DNA of 64,000 nucleotides, taken from assembly GCA_014529385.2 (NCBI GenBank), contig CM043942.1:53258647-53322646 (forward strand), read 5' to 3'. Of the stretch, positions 1 through 10,269 are shown piece after piece (the stretch's first letter is position 1; every line of letters starts with the position of its first letter). A program made the position numbers and the translations under genes. The notes under the pieces were generated by a model that ran no database searches, was not told the origin of the DNA, and worked only from the letters and a program-made list of their open reading frames with translations. This DNA is from Adiantum capillus-veneris (Eukaryota; Streptophyta; Polypodiopsida; Polypodiales; Pteridaceae).

Positions 1-840
1 GCAAGTGATGGATAGTATGCAAGAAGCATGGAGTTCCATGAGAGAGAGGCTGACTACTGTGTAAAGCATCCATATGAAGTCAAAACAGGTTTTGTTAGTG
101 CTCATGAGGAAAATCTGCTGGTAGAAGTTGATCAACTCAAGAAAGAAAGGGAGTACTAGATTTGTCAGGTGCAGGAGCTTAAATTAAAGCAGAAGGGGAA
201 ATTGATTATAGAAGAGGAGAAGCAAAGTGCAGAGCAGGTTCAAAAGTGCTCAGAGCAAGCAGAGATTTTTGAAAAACCACTACAGGAGAAGAGCAAGCAA
301 CAAGTGGAAAAGTCCAATGTTGAGCCAGAAATACAGTTAGTTCTACGTGAGTAATCAATGCCAGAGATAGCTGGTTCTGATCAAGCTGGGGCTCCATTAC
401 CTGACGCAGAAGGTGGTGTTGCTAGTACTGAAGCTGTGGAAAATAAGGTCTAGTTCTAGGCATAGTCAGACTGAGCATCATATGTGTCTTTTTGAACATT
501 TTGAGAGTTAGTATGTATTTTGATCAAGGGACATGTTGATCCGAGTCGGACGTGCCATGTGTTAAAAGGGGTATTTCTTAGTAAAGCTCAGTCAAAATAT
601 TTCTTAGTCCGACTTTTGATAGGTCGGATGCTTAATCGGATATTGCTGACTCTAATTGGTTGGACAATTATAACCACTAGTTGGTATTTTGTATGCTACA
701 TGAGTACTGAGAAGGATGTAGAGAAGTTATCTATGGTGTTTCTTTACGTGTATGAGTTCTGTCAGATCATTGCATGCTGATTCGAAATGTGTTTATCTAT
801 CTTTTTTGATGAGTCTGAATACAGTGTTTCTGTCTATTCT
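1..840 (+). mobile_element. 3' part of a decayed coiled-coil LTR element (relative of the element at 38489-40484)
   Basis: This is the truncated 3' portion of an LTR element entering from the left edge. Bases 2-453 are a broken reading frame resembling the C-terminal third of the coiled-coil protein at 38882-40159. A GATCAAGGGA segment follows about 35-45 bases before a TGTTAA that would start the 3' LTR at 560. The same order (acidic protein tail, stop, GATCAAGGGA, TGTTAA) occurs at 40140-40221. The LTR itself is not clearly similar, and I could not fix its 3' end, which lies somewhere near 800-845. What I see is the shared layout and protein pattern; membership of one family is an inference. 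Confidence 0.4.
2..453 (+). pseudogene. Broken coiled-coil ORF, C-terminal part
   Basis: The coding trace runs through two frames with stops near 74, 159 and 354. Early residues (VMDSMQEAWSSMRERL) align with VLEYTQEMWNKATRLW of the intact protein at 38882-40159. A Glu/Lys/Gln-rich heptad-like stretch follows (about 110-350), then a short acidic Val/Ala/Glu tail ending in TAG at 451-453, like the tail of the intact protein. No catalytic motif or zinc knuckle is seen. It is best read as a decayed homologue with frameshifts. The function of the family is unknown, though a structural, gag-like role is possible. Confidence 0.45.
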
Positions 841-944
841 TGGTTAGAAGCTTGTATGGAAGTTTGATGCATGTGTTGTACAACCCCAACATGGATGCAA
901 AAGTGTAACATGCATAAATAAACAAATCTCGACCGGCAACCACG

Positions 945-1395
945 ACTGTGTTGAATGGTTAAGTTGATGTCTTGCAAAATCTCCTCCTCCAAACTGGCAC
1001 CAATTATTGAAGCTTTCTTACGCTCCTTGCATACCCCACAAGCTACAAATCGGTGCATTGTTAAAACCACTGCATTCTGTGTTGTTTTGAAAATAGGGTA
1101 CTTGGCTATGTCAAAACAAATTTCACACACACCTGTAGTCTCTACTCTCATATCTTGCTTCTTTTTAATCATGTGCCCAAAGCATTGGAACATACCCATC
1201 AATGTGTCAACTGGAAATAGATCACTGTTTTGCTTGCACACTACAATGAAAAATTGCATGAGCAGATTGTTTAGGTCACAGAGATCTAGTTTCTCAAGAG
1301 GAATCTGCAACTCTAAGCTAGAAATTTTCCTCCACACCTCAAATTTCTTTCAAGCCCAATTGTCCTTGTGCTTAGTGCCAATTTACCCTATACCG
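945..1395 (-). pseudogene. Fragment of a DUF3504/Crypton-type recombinase-associated domain protein
   Basis: Read on the minus strand, the translation has the pattern W-A-x-K-x-F-E-x-W followed by a Leu/Asp-rich LNNLLMQFF segment. Then come FPVDTLMGMFQCFGHMI and a FKTTQNAVVLTMHRF block. This order resembles the N-terminal helical region seen before the DUF3504 or tyrosine-recombinase core in Crypton-like and KIAA1958/QRICH1-like proteins. An in-frame stop follows the first W-A pair (near 1365), and the catalytic Arg-His-Arg-Tyr domain is absent, so only a remnant is present. The family call rests on pattern memory. No neighbouring gene helps. Confidence 0.35.
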
Positions 1396-3945
1396 AGTTG
1401 CCCTCTCTCTAGTTGAGCATCCCCAACAAGAAAGCCACTCTATTTGTTTGCAAATCAGATTCGACACCAAAAGAACACAAGGCGGAGAGCTTACCTTGTT
1501 GCCCTTGCCTCTCCCAACCAAAGCGGAGCCTCAACCTTATTATAATAACCTTGTGCACTCAAACTACTATTCATGGCTACATTTTTAGTACAAGTGTCAT
1601 AAAAACTAATATCTACTTATTCCAAATAATTTTCTCATATTGAATTGATCATTTAATATGAGAAGACGAATGGGAACAAGAGGTAGAATATAGATATGTG
1701 TTGTTAGACTATCTCAGCATTGGACCAACAAGGAGAGATGGTTACATCTCAATAGGGGTCCAAGGAGTTTGTCTGCCAAGGAGCAATGTGCATATAATGG
1801 AGCTTAAAAAACTTAGGGTTAGCTTCATTAAAGACTTCCAAAGGTTATTGGTAAAAGTCCTTAGACCTAGGACCTTAGGCAAGATGGGGTTGACCTTGAG
1901 GTGGGAACCTTGCCCAAGCTTGTTGTGCTTGTTGTGCTTGAATAAGGTGCAAGTGAGGTGCTTGTCATGCTTAATGACTACGATGCTTGAGGAGCTTAAG
2001 GTGCTTGAAGTCAAAAAGGTGCCTACAAAGGAGGGAGCGAGCCTAAGAAGTAGGGAGAGAGAGAACACATATGCACCCTCTCAAGGGTCACCCCTTCCAC
2101 AAGAGGCATGTAGGACACATGTCAAGCCCCCAGCAAGGTTGCCCTCATAATGTGCCTAAAGCCTATTGGATGATCTTTAAAGAGGTCCATTGAGAATTTA
2201 GATTAATTAAATAATTATCCAAACATTATTCATCTCTCAAAGGGAAAAGAAGCACACTTGTACAAATGCTAACCCCTCTTGCTTGAAATGACCATACCCT
2301 ACAATTGGCCAAGCTTGGCAAGGGCCAATAGGGATCAAGCATGAGTGAAGAGAGAGAGGGGTCGACCTAGGCAAGGGAGAGACCTCATTTTTCTCATTCT
2401 CGCACTCACACACATTCTCTCATTGTTTTGAGCAAGAAATCAATCTCCTTATCCAAGCTGAGAAGTAGAAAGCCTACACCAACAACTCTTGGCTGTGGAA
2501 TGCAAATCCAACCAAGAGCAAAGCTTCAATGACATGCTCATCTTTTCTATCATCTATATTACTATGCTAAGCTAAGCTCCAAGAGTAATCTATGGTGAGG
2601 AAAGTACTTCTTTCTCGTATGCTACTTCTTCTTCCTCTTCCCTTCTGTCACTCCTTGCTAGCTCTCTCCACCTTTGAAGGTGTTTGAGGTCTTGGGATTG
2701 GGCCGGGGACAAGTTAATGCTTTTGTAAGTTAGTTAAGGGCATAATTTTGGTGCATGAAGCTTACCATCTTCATTGCATCCACAAGGAACACAAAGCATG
2801 TATTGTACCAAGTCTCTTTTCATGGGAAAATCTATAATACAAAAGCCTTTTGGAGGGGGGACCGTCTCCAAGTAAATCCGGTCCTCAATTGTTGTCAATT
2901 TCTCTAATTCTCTCTTCTTTTACAAGTATTGTTCATGCCAAGCTAACTAGGTATAATGGTTATTTTGCTATCTTTAACCAAGTATTCTCCTTATGCTCAT
3001 GAAAAATTCTCATAAAGAAATGCTCACTACAGTTATCTTAATGCTGCTACTCTCAATGTTATTAGTCCAATTCCATTGGAACAAGCATGAGAAGAAACAT
3101 TAAATTCACAAAATGAAAAGCTGCCAAACTACATGTAAGACCTCGCAATCAACGAATAAGGAATATTTTGAACAAGAAATTTGCAGTATTTATAGTAATC
3201 AACTATGCTAGCAAGGTCTCTTAATCACATCTACACTAAATATTTACACACACCTGCAACCTGAGATGCTCCTTACCTAGCACCTTCTGCGGATCCTCCA
3301 TATGCGCATTGTGTTGAGACTCCTTCCACAAAAATGCCTTTAATACATGCTCCATCGCCAACTTCTATGGAAGTCCACAATCATTGGGCAAGAGAGAAAA
3401 AGACAGCACTCCAAACATTTGAGAACCTGCACAATGGAATACAAAAGGCTATGTTGAGAATGAAGCAAGTCCATTCGTGACATTATTACTAGAGAACCCA
3501 CAAAACCTTACACTTGGAAAACCAACATCAATGGAACCTTGTCAGCACCAACGACACTTCTCCAAGCACAAACGCAGCTCATCAACACAAAACTGTGGTA
3601 GAAGCTGTTTTTTGGACAGAGATCGTTGATGGAGATCGCTCGTCAACACAAATTTGTGTAGAATCTACTTGACCATGAACCCTAACCTAGAATACACATA
3701 ACTACTACCCTCCTAATAGACCAAAACAAAATGCAACCTGTAGGTAATTGTGCAGCCAATGGTGAGTGCATAGCTCCGCCTACCCCATCGATCACCCTGG
3801 CTTCAACTCCGCCATCGCTTCACTCGGTGCGCAAAAAACCTATGCACGAGAAACGTCCGCCATCACTTAGCTTACATGTAGCACACTGGATTGAGCTCCC
3901 CCATCGCTTAGCTTACAAAAACCTACGCCCTGGACCATGACGATC
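1396..3945. other. 2.5 kb with no supportable gene
   Basis: Only short, low-quality reading frames are present. Small landmarks are an imperfect inverted repeat at about 1633-1661 (CTCATATT ... AATATGAG) and a 12-bp palindrome GCCAAGCTTGGC at about 2307. A pair of similar short segments near 3575-3665 shares CGTCAACACAAA-type text. The 2040-2720 stretch, with purine runs and a GC-richer block, could be decayed LTR sequence, but I found no matching second copy in the window. Confidence 0.4.
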
Positions 3946-4062
3946 GGGAATGGTAGTGAAGTGATCATCCCCATAATAAGTGCTCCTACATGGCTCTCGA
4001 CTGACGTCGATTGCTACGAGGTCTCACTTATTATAAGGAATGGCCACTTCACGACCATTCCC
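3946..4062. repeat. Foldback hairpin, ~37-bp arms
   Basis: Bases 3946-3982 and 4025-4062 are inverted copies of each other, differing at about five positions, with a 42-base spacer. The arms begin GGGAATGGT and end ATAATAAGTG. The structure lies about 360 bases before the PPR gene start. It could be a MITE relic, a small-RNA precursor or a foldback element. No coding potential is seen. Confidence 0.7.
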
Positions 4063-4418
4063 TACCCCAAAAAGTCAAAGCAATGCGATCATCTCTTGCC
4101 AAACTCAAAAAATCTCTCTACTTTCTCTTCCCCATAATGTTATGGAACAATCATTTTTCCAAATATACAAAATTCTTTTCCTTGATTTTGTGAAGAGGAA
4201 AATTTAGAATAGTAGGTTGGGCGGAATTTTTCCTTGCCCCCTGCGCTTAACCGGCAGTTTGAAATTGAAAACGGCACCATATTAAGCTGACACATTTTTC
4301 TGAACACTGCTTACCCCAACTCCAAAAAAGAAATGTAATAGCCTAACAGTAGCCTAGTTGCAGGTTTATTGAAGTCTTTTGAGTCTGAGAGCGTGCTCAA
4401 GCACAGAAAGACCCAAGG

Positions 4419-7091
4419 ATGATCGGCGAAGAGCATGTTCGCATGTCTTGGCGCGGCGCCTCGCAATGTCGGCAGAAGCGCTTCTTTGTCTGGCAAGGCA
4501 CTATTGTTGAAAGACGGGTTTCCCGCCACGAACCTCCTTGGCACGGCCACTCAAAAGTCCATTCTTCTCTTTATTACACAGGAAAATGCGGAAAACAACA
4601 GACCCATTTGAGCATGGTCGCAGTAAACGTAGAATCAGAAAAGACCCATTTGTGCGCACTCACAGAAAGCATACCCGAGGACAGGAGGGACGTCAAAGTG
4701 CACAACACTCATCATCTCTCCTACTCAGAATCACTGGCAACGGCGCTGGATAAAGTGCAGCTCCCATGTAGCCGTGCAGATTTCGCTTTCCTTGCTGCTT
4801 TCTTGCGTTTGTGTGGAAATATGTGTGCATTGGCCCAGGGCCAACTGGTACACATCCACATTATAAAGTGTGAAGTTGATCAAACTACATTCTTGCAAAA
4901 CGTTCTGTTGCAGATGTATGGCAAATGTGGTGCGGTAAATGATGCATATGCAGTTTTTGCAAAAATGCAGCAGCACGATCAGCACTCATGGAACTTTATG
5001 GCCTCAGCTTACACCAACAGTGGAGAGTGGGATCTAGCTTTGGAGATCTTTTATCGATCGCGTACTCAAGGGTTTATAGTGAACGAATATGTCCTCACTA
5101 GTATTATCTCAGCTTGTGCTGGCAAAGAGGACTTGAGACAGGGGAAGAATGCGTATGCTTGCTTAGTAGATAGTGATTATGAGGCATCGGAAGCAGTGGG
5201 CAATGCTTTGGTAAATCTATATGGTAGGTGTCATTGTCTTGATGACATGTGGACTGTGTTTAACAAAATAGTGGAGAAAAGTGTGATATCTTGGTCGTCA
5301 GTCATCATGGCTTACACCCGACATAATCTTGGAAGAGAGGCAATTTCACTCTGGCGCCACATGCAACAGGAAGCTATTTTGCCAAACAAAGCAACAATTA
5401 TTGGTCTTATTGATGCATGTGCCAATGAGGCTGCATTGCATAGAGGAAAGCAAGCCCATTGCTGCATTTTGAGAAGCCTTTTTGAAAATGATGGCATGGT
5501 TTTGACTACCTTTATCAATATGTATGGGAAGTGTGGTGACATGGAGAATGCCTTGAAGGCGTTCGAGCGGTTGCAAGAGCACAGTGTGGTCTCATGGACT
5601 GCTCTTATGGCAGGTTATTCTCAGCATGGACATACCAAAGAGGCTTTTGAAATATTTGATAAGATGCAACAAAATGGAATTACACCCAATGAGGTTACGT
5701 TTGTTTGCATTCTTGATGCATACAACAGCCAGGGATTACTTGACAAGGCTAAGCAAATGCATGCTTGCATCGAACACAGCGGATTTGACGTGAACGTCGT
5801 GGTGGAGACTGCTCTAGTGAAAATGTATGGTAAGTGTGGCAGTCCAAGTGATGCACGAGCATTGTTCGATGCGATGCCACAGCGCAGCCTTGTATCATGG
5901 AACACAATGCTTTCAGTCTACGCACAGCATCGACATCGGAAGGATGCCTTTGAGCTGTTTAGTTTGATGTTGAGGAGGGGAGTAACCTTGAATCGAGTCA
6001 CCTTCGTCAGCATGCTATCTGTATGTGCAGACGAAGGAGCTGTGACAGAAGGCAAGTGGATGCATGATCAAGTTGTACGGCGTGGCTACTTCAAAGATGC
6101 CGTTGTCGGCAATGCCCTTTTAAACATGTACACCAAGTGTGGCGAGGTAAATCCAGCGCAGAACGTTTTTGAAAGATTGTCTGAACGAACGGTCGTGTCT
6201 TGGAACACCATGATTCCTGCATATGCTTACCATGGACATGGTAAGTAAGTTCTATCAATGCTTCGACGCATGAAGAAGGATGGTGTGCACCCAAACCTAG
6301 CGACCTTCAAAGTTATTTTATCTGCTTGTGGCCATGCTGGCTGTGTTGATGATGCAAATGCATGTGTGAATGCCATGCGTGAGCTTTTTGGACTAAGAGC
6401 AGATACAGAGCTTTATGATTGTGTCATTGATCTTCTTGGGAGGACAGGAAGGCTAGATGATGTTGAAGAAAAAATTTCTCTGATGCCAGTGCAACCAAGG
6501 CTTGAGTCATGGTTAATGTTGTTGGGTGCTTGTAGTAATCAGGCTGATTTACAACGAGGAGAATATGTTGCAAATCAGGTTTTTGAGATGTTTCTGGAAT
6601 GTACCGCACCTTATGTTATCCTATCCAATATGTATGTGGCTGCTGGTAGGGACTCAGATGCGGAGAGGCTTCTATCAAGGATGAAGGAAAAGGGCTTGAT
6701 GCAGTCGGGAGAGTGCAGCTACATTGAGGTGGATGGAGTGGTGAAGAAGTTTTCTTGTGACGATCGATCCGATCCTCAAGAGCAAGAGATTCATGATGAG
6801 TTGGGCAGGCTGGAAAGACTAGCTGCTGATGCTGATTTTAAGGCAACGTCACATGGAGATGTTGCTAGTGATAATACCTCTTGTTATCATACTGAAAGGT
6901 TGGCCATAGCTTTTGGCTTTTCATGCACGGTCCACAAGAGTTCTCTCTTTGTTGCTAAGAGTGCTCAAATGTGCTCTGAATGTCATGTGTTTTTGAAAAT
7001 TGTATCTAAAGTCTGCGATAAAGAAATCATCATCAGTGATTCCACAGGGGTGCACCGCATGCAAGATGGGGCATGTTCTTGTGCAAATTAA
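4419..7091 (+). pseudogene. PLS-class PPR-DYW protein, interrupted by one in-frame stop
   Basis: Members of this family bind organellar RNA through tandem PPR repeats and, with a DYW deaminase, edit C to U in chloroplasts or mitochondria. The frame is intronless, 890 codons, starting at the first ATG after an upstream in-frame TGA. From about residue 140 it shows repeated P, L and S motifs (MYGKCG, VVSWTALMAGYSQHG, VSWNTM). E/E+ motifs follow, then a DYW-like domain with the deaminase H-T-E near residue 824 and C-S-E-C near 852. TAA at 6246-6248 breaks the frame inside a PPR motif, but the motif continues in the same frame immediately afterwards (VLSMLRRM). The end is CSCAN then a stop, where CSCxDYW is usual, so the terminal DYW triplet is missing. 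The first ~100 residues, with Arg and Ser, could be a targeting region. Either this is a recent pseudogene or the stop is bypassed; I favour a pseudogene. The PPR-DYW family call is nearly certain. Confidence 0.92.
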
Positions 7092-7459
7092 TTTAAATTC
7101 TCTGCCACTTCCAGGGTTGGGCTCGTTAGCTTTGAACAAATTCTCCAGGGGTGTATAGCATGTGCATATTGTCAATTATTTGTGTAGCCATAGACCTAGA
7201 TAAGCCATAAGGATTTTGTATCAAATATAATGTGTTGCCCATTGATGGAGGTAACCTGCAACCAAGACATGTTGATGCTGAAAAAATTAATGAAGGCTTG
7301 CAGTTTTCAATGGAAAGTCTCAAGCATTTAGTCGAAACACTTGGGAGCTCCTGTCATGCGGATGTGTGAGTGCTTTGTCGAATCTGTGTGTTCAGCTTGT
7401 CTTATAATTTGTGAGAATGCTCTTCTCACTCTATAGCCATAACTAAATATCACACAGGG

Positions 7460-7580
7460 ATATCACTCTTCTCACATCTTTGCCATGTGCCACTTCTTAA
7501 AGGGATACCACCATTGTCATATATCACTCTTCTCAGATCTTTGCCATGTGCCACTTTTTACAAGGATACCACCATTGCCA
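7460..7580. repeat. Two-copy tandem repeat, 61-bp period
   Basis: Units beginning ATATCACTCTTCTCA at 7460 and 7521 continue through CATCTTTGCCATGTGCCAC and a GGATACCACCATTG block, with only a few differences. A partial third copy may follow (about 7580-7600). It lies in the 3' flank of the PPR gene. No function is evident. Confidence 0.8.
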
Positions 7581-7711
7581 TATATTTGCAATGTGTCACT
7601 TACTGTATTCTTACTAATCCATTTTTGAAACAAAGGAAATGTTTTAAGCTTGAAAACTAGTCTTGCTTGGTGGGCCTTGCTAAGCAATATTGCAGCCATG
7701 AATAATTAAAC

Positions 7712-7907
7712 AAACATGATTTTATGCTTCGAATCACTTCTTCCTAATTGAGAAGAAGTAATTCCCTATTGCGAATATCAGGATGTATCCTGCTGCCTTG
7801 GTACAAATCCTTGTTCATAGCAGTCTTTAAGTGAGCTCACAAAAGAAAAGCCCAACCGAGAAGAAGCATGTCATTATGCGTCGAATCACTTCTTCCTAAT
7901 TGAGAAG
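7712..7907. repeat. Direct repeat pair (7712-7755 and 7864-7907)
   Basis: Two ~44-bp segments share TCGAATCACTTCTTCCTAAT and TGAGAAG. The second copy lies immediately before the KH-domain scrap. The pair could mark a local duplication made when the KH/PPR material arrived. Confidence 0.7.
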
Positions 7908-7909
7908 CT

Positions 7910-8130
7910 GTGGCCAGTGATGAGGAAAGCACGCTAACCAAGACAGCAGGTGATCCCACTACCGTTACGGTTGTTCTATATGTATTCTGTGTGTGGCTTG
8001 CCGCTGCCGTTGCTATAGTTTGCCGCTTTGTTTTTGAGAACCAGGTTGGCTGCCTGATTGGAAAGGGTGGCCGCATCATTGAACAGATGCGCAAGGATAT
8101 CAATGCCTGCATGCGCTGCTTTGGTGATGA
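7910..8130 (+). pseudogene. KH-domain gene fragment
   Basis: The plus-strand frame contains NQVGCLIGKGGRIIEQMRKD (about 8041-8100), which carries the G-K-G-G loop and following helix of a type I KH RNA-binding domain, as in plant RCF3/HEN4-like proteins. The residues before it (an Ala/Val-rich hydrophobic stretch) and after it do not look like KH, and the fragment is far too short for a full KH protein. It merges directly into antisense PPR sequence at about 8140-8170, so this is a captured or shuffled exon fragment and not a gene. Confidence 0.6.
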
Positions 8131-8164
8131 GCTGGTTTTCTTGCATGATGTGATTGTATTTGGC

Positions 8165-8565
8165 GAGCTGCCCTCTCTTTGAAAACATCCCAGAGCTTAC
8201 TGACCCTGCCACTGTTGGGCATATCTTGTGATCATAGCACTCCAAGAGACGACATGGAAGCTTGTCAAGCACTTTTTGTGCTTTGACGACCAGCTCTATG
8301 CAGACCTTCAGAACGAAAGAAAGCACTACGTTTTTTGTCAACAGCCCCTGACTAACAATATTACCGTGAACTCTTTTGCCCATACCAACATGTTTCATAA
8401 TGCCACATGCCTTCAAGATAGAAGCATAGCTGATTGCACTTGGAGAGTTTCCCTCTCTTTGCATCTGCTGAAAACAGCCCAGAGCTTCCTGGCCCTGCCA
8501 CTGTTGGGCATATCCCGTGATCAGAGTATTCCAAGAGGAGACGTGTTAAATAATCATGTTGATCG
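8165..8565 (-). pseudogene. PPR gene fragments, minus strand (two related segments)
   Basis: On the minus strand a PPR motif reads WNTLITGYAQQWQGQEALGC followed by FQQMQREG, SYASILKACG and a GKRVHG segment (about 8560-8330). A second, shorter copy of the same motif type (YAQQWQGQ, then a stop, ALGCFQREG) follows at about 8240-8165. Frameshifts and stops separate them. The second piece ends where the antisense of the KH scrap begins. There is no E or DYW domain, so this is clearly a decayed fragment, unrelated in detail to the gene at 4419. Confidence 0.7.
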
Positions 8566-8961
8566 AGGTCCCGACACAAACTGAACACTTGCACCAACCA
8601 ACCCATGAATACACCACACTGACTTGGCAAAATACTCGACTTAGTTTTCAACATGCTTTCGTTAAACCCTCAAGCTACATGAATTAACGTCCTTCTCTTT
8701 GATCCATACAGCTTGCAGTATTCTTTCATTGTGGCACTCATTTGTTGAAAGTTGAGGAACGTTTCAGTGTGAGCACTAACCCATGACCGTCATAATGATA
8801 GAATAGCTTATGACATTAAAGTGCAACCCTGGTCCCCTAAAGTACTCAGATCTCTCTTTTCTGTTGAGATAGAGCATTTTGACAGCCACCCCAGTTAGAG
8901 ATATGCCTCCAGTGTATATATACTCCAAAATAGACCTTTCAAACAAAGCACAGAAATATAC

Positions 8962-9039
8962 CTCCAATGAATGGGAAGGCCGAAATGCAACAAAATGTTT
9001 ATCATAACCCACCGTGTGCTCCTTGCTCAATTCAACAAC
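8962..9039 (-). CDS. Possible internal exon of an unrecognised minus-strand gene
   Basis: This is a 26-codon open segment between a TTTTGCAG acceptor and a GGAG/GTATAT donor, and its phase matches the donor of the larger segment at 9234-9905. The residues include SKEHTVGYDKHFVAFRPS. A further possible coding segment (ETFLNFQQMSATMKEYCKLY, near 8700-8770) lies downstream, but its phase does not match a simple acceptor, so I do not include it. This is a weak prediction. Confidence 0.25.
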
Positions 9040-9233
9040 CTGCAAAACTCTCAATATGCATCACAGGATTGAAACCTACCCATATTTAAATAAATGAAAA
9101 GTTTACAGCTTCCTCTAATCCCATGTAGTAACTACTCCCAAACAACCCAAATGTGCTCTTCAGAGGGAAGTTGTTTAGTAGTTGAAAATGCCAAGAGCTT
9201 CAATGAAAGGAAATCTCATTGCTTTGACATTAC

Positions 9234-9905
9234 CTGCTTGAATGGGGCATTATTGAGTTTAATGAGGTTCGTGTTAGAGTCTTCTATGATGCTGAATTCA
9301 ATGTAATTCATAGTAGAGCTCTCTTTGTCAAAGAAAATCTGAGTGTCATCATGAGTTATATCAGGTTCAAATCCATTTGCCATATGATAATCTGTCATCC
9401 CTGTGTTACCTGCATAATATTCGACTCCAGGGTTTGAAGAATCAATGTGTGAGGATGCCACATTCATTATCGACTCTTCACTTTTCCGAAAGATTTCAGC
9501 CGTAAAATTATTCAGGTAAGTTCGATGACCTTTTGCTGACGAAACTGTGAAACGGGCATTATTCTCTACCAATTCTGATGATGATGGTGATGATATTGTG
9601 AAATTCGAAGTTCCCCACTCACCATCACGAGTTTTGCTGATAACGAGGGCTGATTGCGTCTTTGGCGAGTCATCTGGATCATGTGTTAGTGTACCATTCA
9701 CCAACCTGACTGGCTTGTCTCGAGTCTTAGACTCTCTACTCTTAACATCTTCGCAAGCTGTAGCTTCACTTGTCTTAAAGGAAACTTGTTTCTTCTTTGT
9801 CTGCCCAGCTGCTTTTCCCTTCTGAAATGTTAAAGTGTAATGATTATCATTTGTCTTAACCATCAACAGATGGGGCTCTCCGAAGGGATCATAAGCCGCA
9901 GAAAA
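9234..9905 (-). CDS. Possible exon of an unrecognised minus-strand gene
   Basis: This 224-codon open frame runs from an ATTTAG acceptor at 9906 to a CAG/GTAATG donor at 9233. It starts FSAAYDPFGEPHLLMVKTND, continues with a Lys-rich basic part and then a long Ser/Asp/Glu-rich low-complexity part. No domain is recognised. The clean splice-like borders, phase 0 at both ends and a matching next segment (8962-9039) suggest a real exon, possibly of a nuclear protein. The gene would begin to the right, where LINE sequence now lies, so it may be broken. It could also be a chance open frame. Confidence 0.35.
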
Positions 9906-10067
9906 CTAAATTGAACTGGGAATCAGCAATCTTGCATGTCAAGCCAGCATCAGCAGGCTCATACAAGTCTTAAACGTTTATGTATGTGTGTATTTGTGTT
10001 GGATTAAATCTTTCTTTCTTCTGCATTTTTGGTTCAGCTATACTGTGCTTTGTTAATTTGTGGGATC

Positions 10068-10091
10068 TCTCTCTCTCTCTCTCTCTCTCTA
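10068..10091. repeat. (CT)n microsatellite
   Basis: Pure CT dinucleotide run of about 12 units, immediately beyond the LINE. Confidence 0.9.
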
Positions 10092-10269
10092 AAAAACACA
10101 CAATCTGAGTCCAAATTTGCATCGGTACACTGTGCCCAAACTTATGCAATATACTCATAGCAGCATGACAAGCATGTACAGGCAGACCCAAGCATCTTCT
10201 TAGACACTTCCTAATGCAAATCCAGCGTACTTGTCTGCATGGGAGGTTGGATAGAAAGCTAACCTCAAT

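Noticed and set aside
6236-6262. Intron starting at GGTAAGT in the PPR gene
   Set aside because: The PPR motif continues in the same frame directly after the stop, so nothing appears to be removed there.
9547-9825. Plus-strand ORF opposite the candidate exon at 9234-9905
   Set aside because: Shadow of the longer minus-strand frame, which has better splice borders.
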